The notes: a model not told the origin generated them from the letters alone. Counted from the stretch's first letter, positions 11,601-22,144 are shown. The stretch is 64,000 bases of DNA from Gymnorhina tibicen (GCA_013399875.1 VXAZ01000469.1:483848-547847), one strand, 5' to 3'. Numbers and translations are program-made.

Positions 11601-14600
11601 GAGCCCCCTGGGGCTCTCGCAGCATCCCTGGCAGCTCAGAAAGTAGCACAGCACCCTCCCTGGTGCCTGCCAGTGCCCAGGGCTTTGCCTTGTGCTGCGG
11701 GCACTGGGATGAGCCAAGGAAGGGAAGAAACAAGAGCGGGAGAGCTTGGAGACTGGGGAGGGGCTGGGTGGGCAGAGATGTGCAGCTGGGGCTCTTGGAG
11801 GTGGTGGGGCTGGGAGAGGCTGCTTGGATGCAGCTCAAGCCTGGCCATGGTGGGTGGGGGTAACAGCCTCAGGGTTTGGTGGGGGGCTGCACCTCTGTGG
11901 CCAGAAAATGGGTGGGTGGCCAACCCCAGGGGCTTTGCACGTAGAGACTTCGGTGCTTTGCAGGAGCCAGCTCTGGGGTTGGAGCAGGGAGGTTTCCCCA
12001 GTCCCTGGTCTGTGGGTGGGCTGGGTGGTGGAGGTGTCGATAAGCTCTGATGTTGAGGCACACGGGCTGGGGATCACCTGCACTGTGAGATGGAGGCAGC
12101 AGGCGTGGAGGAGCAGGAGCTCCCCTCACCCCAGGGCAGCTCACGGGGGCTGAGCCCACCCGGCGTCCAGAGCTGTGGGACGCTTGTGCAGGAGAGCTTT
12201 GCTCTGGAGGGTGTGCTGTCGGTGCCTGGGCTGAAAGAGCAGCTTCCAGTGTAAGCACCAGCTCTGGTGCAGCCTTTGATGGCCTTGCCCTTGCTGTGTG
12301 CAGACCCTGCACTGCTCCCTGCAGCCCAAGGGAGTGGGCAGGTTTGCTCAGGCTGCGATTAGTTGGATGCTCTCAGGGATAACAGAAAGACCCTGCGGAA
12401 AGCTGCAGCTCTGCATCTCTCTGGGATGGCTCAGTCCCATCTTGATGGACCCTCCTGGGGATTTTCCTGCCCTCCTCTCTCTGCCTGCTCAGGTGATCCC
12501 AGGATGAGCCTCAGGGATGAGTTGTCCTGACCCCCGGGCTGTAGCCTTGTGGGGGCTTTCCAGGGCTCTGCTCCTGCTGGGAACCTGACTTCCCGTGGGA
12601 CACCAAGGCAAGACACACAGGCTTGATTTAAAAGCTGCCCTGCTCTGCTGTTGGTGCTCAGCACCCTCAGCATCCCCTGCCCAGCGCTGGCAGCGCTGGG
12701 ATGTTGCAAGGAAGGTGCTGGGACTAAAACCTGCTTGGCACTGCCTTTCCATCCACGCCTGGGGAGATGCTCCAGCCCCCAGTTCCAGACCCCAGGCAGG
12801 GAGCTGGGCTGTCCCCCCATGTCATGCCATGCTCCCAGAGTGGCACAGAGCGGGGTTTGGGTGGCAAACGGGTTTGGATCCGCTCCTTGGCAGGGCTGTG
12901 GGCGCTGCTGGTGTTGACAGGGGCCGTGGCAGGGACAGAAACCCAACGCCCGCTGTGCCCCTGTGCCAGGCAGTATCGCGCCAGCGGGGGCCGGGGGGGT
13001 GAAGCTCCGCTCCCCACCTGCCTCTACCTGTCCCCAGGCTCCCAGGCAGAGATCCCGTAACAAGGAGCCCTTGTCTCCTCCACAATACCCCCCTTCTGGC
13101 CGCAGCACCTGCTGCCCGGGCTGGCCGGGGGGCTCTGAAGGGCCTTTCTGTGTGGGGATGAATGGGAGCCTGTTCCCCTCCCGTGGGCTCCCACTCCTGC
13201 TTGCCAGGCTGCGACCCTGCCCACCCCCAGCCCCAGTGCCCCCCCAGGGGCTGGGTCAGCTCGGACTGGCCCCGTGGGGCTCAGGGCACCCCAAATTGCT
13301 TAGGGTGGGCAGCCCCTGCTATTAATGAAGGATCAGGGCATGCCCCAGCCGCCCCAATGGCAGAGGGGGTCCCATGCACCCCGAGAACCTCCAGATCCCA
13401 GTTGCTGATTGCTTCTCCAATATAACAACTAAATGTGTCCTGCTGGCCTGTCCAGTTTATTCCAGCCCAGTCCTCTTCGGACTCAGGAATGGTGGGATGG
13501 TGGGAAGAGCCAGGGAGGTCTCAGCAGGATTCCCCCAAGGCTGCAGACTGGGCTGGGTGTGGTTTTTGGTTTGTGGGAGTCCTGGAGGTGGGACCCACCA
13601 GGAGACGGTGGCTGCACAAACCCTATATTTTACAAATCCTCATCTCTCCACTTGCAGGTGGGGGTGGGTGGGCGCAGGCAGCGGTGGAGGGGAGAAAAAT
13701 GGAGGGGTCATGGTCCTGCCCTGTGGCTCTCACAGGTGGGGGGATGTCGGGGTGCTCAGTGTCACCTCCTCAGCCAAGCCCTCATTTGTCTTCTCCCAGC
13801 TTGCTGCAGGCGGAGCCGCTGGTCCTGGCTCCCTCAGGGACACCACACGGAGCCGGCAGCCACGGGTGGGCTCTCGGAGGCAGCTTGGGCAGGTAAGGAG
13901 GGAAGATGCTCAGCCATCCTGGCAGGAACTGGGAGCCCCCTGCCCACTGTGGGGTTCCCCAGTGCCCAAGCAATGGATTTTTAACTCTGCCGTATGTTTC
14001 CCTCATCCCAGGGGGAATTCCTTCAAGCCCTCTGCCGAGCTGGAGGAGCCGGAGCCCAGCAGAAAGCAGGTGATCATTAGCACAGCACAGTAATGTCCAT
14101 GGTGCCTGTCTGTGCTGGGTTTTGTTGGTTGAAGGGTTGTGTGGGGAGGCTGAGGAGGAGCAGCATCCTCTGGACGGGGTTTATAGAGGAGCAACCTTGT
14201 CCATCCGCACGTGGCTCTCTCCAGGCCTCCCTGCTGCCATTGCCCAGTGTGGAGGCTGGAACCAGCACCACCCAGTCCCTCCAACCATGGGACTCCTGGG
14301 CCAGCAGTCCAGGCTGGAGACTTGTGGGGATGAACCCAATCCCTGGGGAGGGCTGTTACTGTTCTGCTCTCATAGAGCACAGCCCTTTAGTGGGGTGCCC
14401 TCACCTGAAGGTGCTGAACCTTTCATGCTCTCAGGTGACTGTAAGCCCTGGTTCTGCCAGCCCAGCTGAGCTGGCTGCCAAAGGCTGTTTTGCCACACAA
14501 AACCAAGGCATGAGGCAGTGCCCTGCCTGGGTGAGCCAGCAGAACGTGTGACGGACAAGGAGCCTTTCTGTCCCTGGGTTTGTTCTCGCCTTGGTGCCTG

Positions 14601-17477
14601 CTGAGGGGTGGAGGTGTCACAAGGCAGGACCAGGCTGGAGATTGAGCAGGGATCCTCCTTCCTCCCTCCCAGCCCAGCCCCTGCCTCCACTCTGTGATGG
14701 CCAGAGCAAAGGCGGACCCCAAGTTTCGAGAGATCTTCCACTTCGACACCCCCGTGCTGATGTGGGACCAGCACTTCACCCTGGAGACCTGGAACAGGCT
14801 GAAGGCCCGACACGTCCCCTATGGCTGGCAAGGCTTGTCCCTCGCAGGTATAGACCCAGCTGGGATGTGCGGCAGCTTGAGGAGACTGGGGAGCCCAGCA
14901 GAAGGGACTGGAGATGTGGGACAGGCAGAGGAGCCAGGGATGTTGATCTCTTCCCAGCCCACCTCCCGGGGCAGAGGGTGCGGCTTTGCAGACGCCGCTT
15001 GCTGCGTCTTGTGACATTTTCCCTGAATAAAGGCTCCAGTGTGTCTGTGATTATTAACTGGGGCCGGAGGAGCTCGGACAACTCGCTCCATTGTTGTGCA
15101 TGGAGATTGTTTCCCTTCCCACCCCAAACCCACTCTCTGTTCTCCCTGGCAGCCGCCGGCTTCAGTCCCTGGGAATGGCGAGCGGGAGAGAACCGGCGGC
15201 AGTTGCAAAGGGATTGTCAGGAGGGGACGTGGCCAGCACAGGCACCAGCATCTGCAGGGCTGGGGCTGGAGATGTCCGGATGCATCCCTGTGCCTTGCAC
15301 AGCCTTGGGTGGCCACTGTTTGGAGCAGGGTTAGGAACAGGGGGAGATACGAGGAGGGGACACCAAGCTGGGAGAGGAGGGACTGTCTGGTGTCCCCATG
15401 TCCCACCTGCAGACCTCTCTCCTGCGTGGGGGTGGTGTGAGTTTTCTTGTGTGCTGCTCCTGGCTGTGCCGTGCCAGCTCTGCGCGTGCTCACGTGGGTT
15501 GACACACACCTTTTCCCCGCTGACTGGCCACATCCCGCTCCATTCCAGTGGTGGGCAGCACCCTCCGGCTCCTCAACGCCTCGGCCAACCGGCACCTCTT
15601 CGACAGGGCCGCCTTCCCCGCGGGCTGTGTCCGCTGTGCCGTGGTGGGCAACGGTGGCATCCTCAACGGCTCGCGGCAGGGCAAGGCCATCGACAGCCAC
15701 GACCTGGTCTTCAGGTGAGGGTGAATCCCAGGCAGGATGGGGCCGTGGGTGCTGGGAGATGCCGGCCCTGGACACGTTCTCCGCTTTTCCTGCAGGCTCA
15801 ACGGTGCCGTGATCAAAGGCTTCGAGGAGGATGTCGGCACCAAGGTCTCCTTCTACGGCTTCACGGTGAACACCATGAAGAACTCCCTCATCGCCTACGA
15901 GGAGTATGGCTTCACCCAGATCCCCCAGGGCAAGGTGAGACCCTGAGGGCTTGCTGGGGAGTTGCTCCGAATTGTCCCTTCAGGCTGGGCTTGCTTCTGA
16001 GACCTTCTCCCCATCTCGGGAGCCCTCAGTCCTCGCCTGCAAGCATGGGCAGTGTCCTTAAACCCCCCCTGCAAGTGCCACGTCTGTGTCCCTGCTGCAG
16101 GACCTGAAGTACATCTTCATCCCCTCGGACATCCGTGACTACGTCATGCTGAAATCAGCCATCCAGGGCAGCCCAGTGCCCGAGGGCTCGGACAAGGGGG
16201 ACGAGTGAGTAGCTCCCCAAGATCCCCCAGCACCCCGGTGATGCAGGCATGACTCGCCTGTCGTCACCCCACATCTGTCCCTACTGGGATAAACCCCAAG
16301 GAGCTCCACGACTCCCATGACAGTTCTGCCCTTCTCCTTGCCCTGCTGCAGGCCACAGAAGTATTTTGGACCGGAGGCATCTGCAGAGAAGTTCAAGCTG
16401 CTGCATCCTGATTTCTTGCAGTACCTGACAGCAAGGTGAGGGTGATGAGCACTGTGGCTGCTGGTCTGGCTCTGCTCTGGGCTGGGCTCAGACCGCCTCC
16501 CTCCCTCCTCTGCTTGTTCCAGTACAGACCAGTAGCTGCCCAGCACCAAAGTGCAGTCCTGGTCTCCCCCAGACGCTGGAACCACCCCTGCCCTGCTGTC
16601 TGCACACAAGGCAGAGGCATCTCTCCCCTGCCACTCCTGCTCACTGCAGCACAGCTCACATCCCCTCCTGCACCTCCCTGGGCTCACCTTGCTCCCATTC
16701 CCCAAAACAAATTATGTTTTGTCCCAGTCCAACAGGAGCAAAGGTAGGGCCCAATGGGATGGTCTTTTCCTGCCTTTTATGAAAGCAGGTGCCTGGCTTG
16801 GGGTGGTTCCAAACATCAGAGAAGTGCCTTTTACTAATCTCTGTGCAAATGAGCTCAACCTTAGAGCAGCCATCAGAGAACCCACCCGAGCCCTGTGTTT
16901 CACTCAGTGCTCCTGCCTTACTGGGCGCCAGCGCCACTGCAGAGGGCTGCGTGGGTGTGGGTCTGGGGTCTGCAGGGCTGTGCCAGCCCTGAGCCCCCAC
17001 AGCCACCGTGTCCCCGTCAGGTTCCTGCGGTCGGAGCTCCTGAACACCCAGTACGGCTCCCTCTACATGCCCAGCACCGGCGCCCTCATGCTCCTCACCG
17101 CGCTCCACACCTGCGACCAGGTAAGGGGCCACGGGGCCACTGTCCTCCTGGGGAGAAGGGAAACACCCCTCTGGCTGCTGTGGGGCTCCAGTGTGTCCTG
17201 GTGGCTGTCCTATATGTTCCCTGTTCCTGAAGGGAGTGGTGCTGGTGATGGACCACCCGAGGTGAAGCCTTGACCCCGTCCTCTGTCTGCCCCACCTCCC
17301 TCCCCACAGGTCAGCGCCTACGGGTTCATCACGGCCAACTACGAGCAGTTCTCGGACCACTACTTCGAGGTGGAGAAGAAACCTCTGGTGTTTTATGCCA
17401 ACCACGACATGATGCTGGAGGCAGCGCTGTGGCGGAGCCTGCACCGCGCAGGGATCATCACCCTCTACCAGCGCTGA
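8540..17477 (+). CDS. ST6GALNAC2: ST6GALNAC2, alpha-N-acetylgalactosaminide alpha-2,6-sialyltransferase 2
   Basis: This Golgi type II membrane enzyme transfers sialic acid from CMP-Neu5Ac in alpha-2,6 linkage to the O-linked GalNAc of mucin-type glycans. Ten coding exons join in frame: 8540-8664, 13800-13892, 14012-14069, 14673-14847, 15549-15714, 15796-15934, 16101-16204, 16352-16435, 17021-17120 and 17310-17477, giving 403 residues against 374 in human. A short tail and membrane anchor (about residues 8-24) precede a poorly conserved stem (25-95). The catalytic domain shows sialylmotif L (about 180-227), motif S (332-354), motif III HYFE (365-368) and motif VS (His380, Glu385). Cys180 and Cys346 fit the conserved L-S disulfide; Asn160 and Asn190 are N-glycosylation sequons. 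The C-terminal '[17 protein letters not shown]' pattern and compact stem favour ST6GALNAC2 over ST6GALNAC1. The stem exons (2 and 3) are the least certain; the catalytic exons are secure. Confidence 0.95.
8665..13799 (+). other. ST6GALNAC2: ST6GALNAC2 intron 1, no additional gene seen
   Basis: GC-rich intron. All longer open frames lack homology and are not splice-flanked in a compatible phase. No repeat family is recognised apart from short low-complexity stretches. An alternative first exon cannot be excluded from sequence alone. Confidence 0.7.
13800..13892 (+). CDS. ST6GALNAC2: ST6GALNAC2 coding exon 2: stem
   Basis: Uses the acceptor TTCTCCCAG|C and the donor GGCAG|GTAAGG and contributes about 31 stem residues. 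A second AG nine bases downstream (TGCTGCAG) gives a different frame. I prefer the upstream AG because only that frame joins exon 3 to give a stretch resembling the mammalian stem ([18 protein letters not shown]) and runs in phase into exon 4. Confidence 0.7.
14012..14069 (+). CDS. ST6GALNAC2: ST6GALNAC2 coding exon 3: stem
   Basis: Encodes 19 acidic and proline-rich stem residues plus a split codon. The acceptor is ATCCCAG|G. The donor is CAG|GTGATC, weaker than the others in the gene, so this exon may be inefficiently spliced. It ends in phase 0, matching the phase-0 start of exon 4 at CCTCCCAG|CCC. Confidence 0.72.
14673..14847 (+). CDS. ST6GALNAC2: ST6GALNAC2 coding exon 4: start of the luminal domain
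   Basis: Encodes residues 93-150, including the conserved PYGWQGL segment that precedes the catalytic core in ST6GalNAc enzymes and a Cys (residue 96) matching a conserved Cys at this place in human ST6GALNAC2. The exon ends in phase 1 at GCAG|GTATAG. Confidence 0.92.
15549..15714 (+). CDS. ST6GALNAC2: ST6GALNAC2 coding exon 5: first half of sialylmotif L
   Basis: Carries [16 protein letters not shown], the nucleotide-sugar-binding start of sialylmotif L, with the conserved cysteine (residue 180) that pairs with motif S. Splice sites are ATTCCAG|T and TTCAG|GTGAGG. Confidence 0.96.
15796..15934 (+). CDS. ST6GALNAC2: ST6GALNAC2 coding exon 6: second half of sialylmotif L
   Basis: Encodes residues 207-252, including [17 protein letters not shown] and SFYGFTVNT, closely similar to mammalian ST6GALNAC2. 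Splice sites are CTGCAG|G and CAAG|GTGAGA; the exon ends in phase 0. Confidence 0.96.
16101..16204 (+). CDS. ST6GALNAC2: ST6GALNAC2 coding exon 7
   Basis: Encodes [17 protein letters not shown] followed by the [10 protein letters not shown] segment, both characteristic of this subfamily. The donor GA|GTGAGT leaves phase 2, matched by the next exon. Confidence 0.95.
16352..16435 (+). CDS. ST6GALNAC2: ST6GALNAC2 coding exon 8
   Basis: Encodes the YFGPEAS and KFKLLHPDF segments between motifs L and S. Acceptor CTGCAG|G and donor GCAAG|GTGAGG are both good matches to consensus. Confidence 0.95.
17021..17120 (+). CDS. ST6GALNAC2: ST6GALNAC2 coding exon 9: sialylmotif S
   Basis: Encodes [20 protein letters not shown], the core of sialylmotif S, which contacts donor and acceptor and holds the second disulfide cysteine (residue 346). 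The donor is CAG|GTAAGG. Confidence 0.96.
17310..17477 (+). CDS. ST6GALNAC2: ST6GALNAC2 terminal coding exon: motifs III and VS
   Basis: Encodes residues 349-403 and the stop TGA. It completes motif S (VSAYGF), then gives motif III (HYFE) and the catalytic HX4E of motif VS (His380 to Glu385). The protein ends LYQR, as human ST6GALNAC2 does. Confidence 0.97.
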   Translation, partial: VSAYGFITANYEQFSDHYFEVEKKPLVFYANHDMMLEAALWRSLHRAGIITLYQR

Positions 17478-19516
17478 GGCTGGGAGGTCGCCCACAGGGG
17501 CAAGTCCAAGGACTCTTGTGGCTCTTCTCCTTTTTCCTGAGGGTCACCTTCTCCCTCCTGAGGGCTCTTCCCAGCTGGCCAGCCAGCCCACGGAGCAGAC
17601 CTGCTGCACCACAGTCAGCAGTGGTGTGAGGATAATGGGGAAGCTGAAGCTGGTGGAGGAATGTTGCATTTCCTCAGGGATCAGCGTGATTGAACATGGC
17701 CTTTGGGGCACCCAGCAGCACCACAGCACGTGGCTGTGCCCTGCCAGCCCCATGAACGTGGCTATGAGGCAGCAGTGGCTCCTGTGGAGCACAGGAGGGG
17801 CAGGGTGATGCTGGAAGAAGATGCTGGAGATGCTGGAAAATGCCCTTCACCTTAAATGCTCATCACCACGGTGGGACCGCAGCAGGCAGGATAAATCCCT
17901 GCACTGGAGACCAAGTGACAGGAGGTGGCACGTTTGGAGAACACCTCCCTCCCAGACTGCAGACAGGCCCGGCTCCAGCCAGCTGTGTGGATGTGTGCCA
18001 CGTTCCAGAAGGATCTGTTTGCCTCCCTGGTCAGTGGCACAGACAGCAGGACAGACGCAGCGGGACCTGTCACTGTCCCCTTCTCGAGGTCTGGTGTTTT
18101 CTGACAAGGAAGGGGCTCAAAAGCCGTCAGCTACAAGGAGGGTCACAGCAGCTCAGCCAGGACACCAGGAACACGTCCAGGCTCTGAGCAGCCCGGAGGT
18201 GACGCTGGCCTCAGCCATGTCTCTGTGGCACTGGGTTTGTCGGGCTTTTCTCGCACAGGGACTCTGTGGTGCCCTTTGAGAGGCAGCCCCACACCAGGTG
18301 GGTCGAAGTGATGGTCACTCTTTCAATTTCCTTCCCAAAACCCCAAGGGAGGGGAGGGTCCTGAACCTTTCAACTGTCCCTCATACACCAGCACTGCTCA
18401 GGGAGACCCACCTGGGGAGGCTTCTCCAGCTGGTGGGGGCTGGAGGGTGGAGACAGAGCAGTGTAATCCAAGACGCTTTCCCACTTTGTGTAATTACATA
18501 AATGTTGAATGATTGTTTTCCTTAATGCCTGTTTCTGTTGTTTTGATGAACTGGCTGGGGTGAGACCCCCCCTTTACCTCCCACAGCAGAGGAGCAGTAA
18601 CAGGGAGTAGAGACTTCAACTGGGGAACAGCTCCAGAGGCAGATGGGGATGGAAATGGGTTTAAATCATGGAGACTCAGACTGGGAGGCGTGTTAGCTCT
18701 GAGCACAGCCCTTTTCCACTTGGAATGCCATTTGCTATACGAGGCTGGTGTACAGAGATGGCAAAAGATACCCTGGCCCTGAGCCAGGGAACCTCCAAAG
18801 CCCCTGAAGCTCCCAGCAGGCTGCTTCCAGCCGGTTCACAGACGCAGCTTAGGCTCCAAGCCTGTTCCAGATGTAATCTCTAGCTTGGGGCCCATCTTGT
18901 GTTCCCACGTCTCAAATTAACCTTTGTTCCCATCAGAGCCACCTTACACTGGTACCATGGCAGCCTGTCAGGCCTGTTTTGTGTTCCCAGACACTCAGCA
19001 AAACCTTTCGTGACACAAATGAGCCTGATCCTCACATCCCCTGGCCAAGACACTGAAACCTCCTTGAACCAGCTCTGGCCAAGCCTCAGGTGACATCAGG
19101 CAAGAGCAGGACAGTGCTGTCACGGTGCTGCAATCCTGCCTGGAATCATCCAGCTCACAAGCAGCCCATCAGGAACTAAATACTGGGAACTGCAAGGTGC
19201 ACCTTCCTTTCCCCTCAAAAAGGGACATTCCCAGCCAAGGGTGGAGCCTGGTGCTGGAGTTTAACTCCATTTTTAAGGACTTACTCATGGCTGTACTCCC
19301 AGGCACACCACAAGAACCGTTTGGCACCAGACCTTAGCCGAAAGTTAGTTTTGTCACACTGTTCCCACAAATTATTTCTGGGACAGGATCTGCAGCCACT
19401 GAAGTCTTCGTGTGATCAGGTTTGCTACAAAAGGTAAGCTCACAACTGCCACTTCAGGAAGTGTTTTAATCCCAAAATCCTTCCTACCGGCACAAAACCA
19501 TTTCTGTCCAAGAATA

Positions 19517-19606
19517 ATCAGAAATCATTAGGGTTGGAAAACACCTTTATTGGAGCATGGACTTCTTTACAAAACATCTTTAAGAGCATGGACTCCAACC
19601 TTTATG
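19517..19606 (-). mobile_element. Short degraded CR1 3' end
   Basis: The pieces AATCATTAGGGTTGGAAAA and GGACTCCAACC match the antisense CR1 3' tail. The middle is disrupted by an internal duplication that includes GCATGGACT twice. It lies immediately before the + strand poly(A) signal at 19617. Confidence 0.7.
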
Positions 19607-19616
19607 AAAATAACCA

Positions 19617-19622
19617 AATAAA
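19617..19622 (+). terminator. ST6GALNAC2: Candidate ST6GALNAC2 poly(A) signal
   Basis: Canonical AATAAA, about 2.1 kb after the stop codon and 32 bases short of the SNHG16 poly(A) signals on the opposite strand. It is the only canonical hexamer I found between the stop codon and the SNHG16 terminal exon. Confidence 0.5.
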
Positions 19623-19635
19623 ACCCAACTTCAAC

Positions 19636-19721
19636 TCATAAGATTTTCCACAATTTATTTTATTCTGGAACAGAAGAAAGCAAGGTACCACTTTTTCCTC
19701 CAGCCACCTGTAGATCAGGTC
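19636..19721 (-). ncRNA. SNHG16: SNHG16 terminal exon
   Basis: The acceptor TTTTTGTTTCCACCAG|G has a strong pyrimidine tract. About 57 bases into the exon come overlapping AATAAAATAAA signals, and cleavage is expected 15-20 bases later. A very short last exon with a near-immediate poly(A) signal is typical of snoRNA host genes. Confidence 0.7.
19654..19664 (-). terminator. SNHG16: Overlapping tandem poly(A) signals of SNHG16
   Basis: The minus strand reads AATAAAATAAA, two canonical hexamers sharing one A. They lie opposite and just beyond the candidate ST6GALNAC2 poly(A) signal on the + strand. Confidence 0.7.
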
Positions 19722-19881
19722 CTGGTGGAAACAAAAAGAACAAGACAGTGTCAGGGCAGCTGGAAGGTTCCTGATTTGCAGTATTTAATCTGGAGTAGAG
19801 GTCTCAGGAGATGAAACCTCGCTCCCACCCGAGCCAAGGGCATTAGTACCCACATCCTTTTTGGTTTTAGGGGTCACTTAC

Positions 19882-19999
19882 CCATGGTGTGGCTGCAGCA
19901 ATCACTGAGCAGTGAGGAACCTGTGGCTACACACAGGTGGCCACTTCACATGATGTATCTGTAGTCATTTGAGACACTCAGTCCAGAACCATCTTCCTT
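19882..19999 (-). ncRNA. SNHG16: SNHG16 internal exon (penultimate)
   Basis: Bounded by the acceptor TTTCTCCCAGCTCTAG|A and a near-consensus donor CATGG|GTAAGTG. No long open frame runs through it and its neighbours, in keeping with a non-coding host transcript. Confidence 0.6.
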
Positions 20000-20735
20000 C
20001 TAGAGCTGGGAGAAACCACAAACCAAGGCTGTAACTGTTTTCCTAAAAAAGTCCGTTCTGAAACAATCCTTGCCCCTCTGGTCTCGAAGCACTGAGTAGC
20101 TTTTCCTTTTCCCATTTATCATCAGGCTGCCTCTCCACTTTCTTTTCCCTGTTACACCTCGGAAGCCAAAAGCTCCAGGTGCTTGTCCCAGTGCCTGATC
20201 CCGCCTGAAGACAGCTGTGCTGTCAGAGCACCCCATGCCCCTGATTTGTGGTGCCATTCCCTCCCCTTCCACAAACCCACCCTGACTCCTGACGATGCTC
20301 CCTGTCACCAGCTCTGCCGGGCGGCCTGTCAGCAGCTCTTATTGACCTTCTGCAAACAAAGCCAAATTCTGCTCAATAAAGCGTAAAATCATTTAGCAGA
20401 AGGCAGCTGTCAGCTGCCCAAGACAAAGTGCTGTTCCAGCCTGTGTGTTCAGTGACTGTACATCAAGCAAGATAAAAAAATGCATTTCTTATCTGCCCTT
20501 CAACCTGTCACTGTTTGCATAAGGAACTTGAAAGCTCTGTGCAGCTCTAAACTGTGCTATGACAACAGCAGCTCTGCTCAGCTCCACGGCTGGGCTGGGG
20601 GGAGCTGCGCCCGGGACTGCCCTTGGCTGCTGGCCCACAGCAGGGTGGCAGGACAGGGGACACGTTCTGCCACGCTGGTGCCACTCACGCCTGTGGGCTC
20701 TTTGCAAGGGACAGGGGACCCACTAAGGGAAGTAG

Positions 20736-20806
20736 CTGAGCCTCAGTGGACATTTTCCTCCTCAAGCTGAGCGTCAGACAGGGATAACAGCACATCACAG
20801 GCTCAG
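20736..20806 (-). ncRNA. SNORD1: SNORD1-family C/D snoRNA, second copy
   Basis: A 71-nt unit on the minus strand: terminal stem CTGAGCC/GGCTCAG, C box GTGATGT (last base differs from consensus A), guide GTTATCCCTGT, D' box CTGA, then D box CTGA next to the stem. The 11-nt guide complements 28S rRNA ACAGGGATAAC at the peptidyl-transferase centre, and the fifth base upstream of D' selects the second G, the known SNORD1/snR38 target (yeast 25S Gm2815). The weak C box may mean low stability or incipient decay, but the compensated stem argues it is, or recently was, functional. Confidence 0.8.
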
Positions 20807-21013
20807 TGTTGGTCCTGCCCTTGGCTGCACAAACCCCTCATGTTCCCCAAAATCACACACAGTACAGACACCCAGCTGTTCTCCCTGGGATTTTTCCTGG
20901 TAAACCTTCAGAGATTAGGCTCAGCGGGTGACTCAATGTGCCTACAGGCCTGGCATATAATTAATGAATTACAAACAAACAACGCACAATACTGAAGAAT
21001 GCAATTCTCTTAC

Positions 21014-21101
21014 CAGCCTGAAGCCCAACGCAGCAGCTGCCCTCTGGCCAAAGCTGTCTTTGGGCAACAGCAGCCCCAGGATTCTGCAGGACCATTTCCT
21101 C
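21014..21101 (-). ncRNA. SNHG16: SNHG16 internal exon (exon 3)
   Basis: An 88-nt candidate exon with acceptor TGTATTTAG|G and donor GGCTG|GTAAGAG on the minus strand. It precedes the intron that carries the second SNORD1 copy, about 210 nt from donor to snoRNA. Confidence 0.65.
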
Positions 21102-22144
21102 CTAAATACAAGTAGCAATGAACACTGTTAGCAAAAGTACTTTAAATTTAAAGTTTGTCCTCTTTTCCTCACCTCTTCTGAAAAAAACTGGATCACAGAG
21201 CAAGAATTAAAAAGAGAAATTCTCCATTCAGAGACAGGCAATTTTGGTCTCACAAACTTAGCAGAACAGAAACCTGTTCCCCAAGACACAGAGGAGTGTG
21301 TTTGCCAGGGGGCTGTCTCATTCAGACAAGAAACTTTGGGATGTGGATGCTATTTAAATCCTTGCTTAGGAAAAAAAATCCACCAGCTCTGAGACATTGG
21401 TGGTTTGGACCCTTTTAAGCTGTGTCAACCTGACATTCTCCTCACCATCTTCCAGAAACCTCTCAATCCAACTCGTTCCCTGCACACAAGAATAATCCAT
21501 CCATCCACCCATGGTGTAATCTGTGGGTTTATCTTGAAAAACATATTCTTCAGACCTAGGACAGCCACATCCCCTCAGGTGAAGGATCCCTCAGGGTGCA
21601 TCCTTCACAGGATGACCCTTTGGGGCAGGAGAGCTGCACCTCCCCACCCCCAGCAACCTGATGCAAGTTTGAAACCGTCCCAGAGCACCTCCAGGTAGGC
21701 AAACAGAGCAATTATTCTGTCACTAGGTCTATTTCTGTGACAGATACACTTATGAGATGAGCTGTGTCAAGTGTCTCCATAATGGGCTGTCACCCAATCC
21801 CTCCTACCTCTAATCCTTCTACTCTGGCTCATCTCTGACCACGCTGACAGGCGGGGGCTCTGCTGGGCACCAACACCAGTGAAATCCCCATTCATCCCGG
21901 GCTGCTTTTGAGCTTGTGCTCTGTGGCAGCCAAGGGCAGCACACTCGGGTGGCAGCTGAGACAAAGCTACAGCCTTGATTGACTTAATTACATTCATCAA
22001 GCCACTGGGCTTTTATATCCCTCCCAGGAGATCCAAGGATGCAGGAGCATGTAATTTCACACAGCAGAGCGAGTCTTTCTTCCATAACCCACCATGAGGA
22101 GAAAAAAACCAGACTATGCCAAGGCAGATGCTGCTGTTTCTCAC

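Larger units (their letters stand above)
17478..19640 (+). other. ST6GALNAC2: Probable ST6GALNAC2 3' UTR and downstream flank
   Basis: No coding sequence follows the stop. The first canonical AATAAA I find on the + strand is at 19617-19622, which would make a 3' UTR of about 2.1 kb. A non-canonical signal could end it earlier. In human the 3' ends of ST6GALNAC2 and SNHG16 also nearly touch, which supports a long 3' UTR reaching this point. Confidence 0.5.

Noticed and set aside
12371..12386. CAGGGATAAC in ST6GALNAC2 intron 1, matching the SNORD1 guide target
   Set aside because: No C box, D box arrangement or closing stem surrounds it, so it is a chance ten-base match.
13810..13892. Alternative ST6GALNAC2 exon 2 starting at the downstream AG (TGCTGCAG|G)
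   Set aside because: It shifts the stem frame, gives a tryptophan- and serine-rich stretch unlike the mammalian stem, and makes exon 3 read poorly; the upstream AG keeps a sensible stem through to the catalytic domain.
20060..20125. C-box-like CTGATGA on the minus strand near 20108-20114
   Set aside because: No CTGA D box occurs at a suitable distance and there is no closing stem.
20689..20725. Tiny exon between TTCCCTTAG and GTGAGTGG in the SNHG16 locus
   Set aside because: Its acceptor would be only about ten bases from the second SNORD1 copy, too close for normal processing, and the pyrimidine tract is weak.
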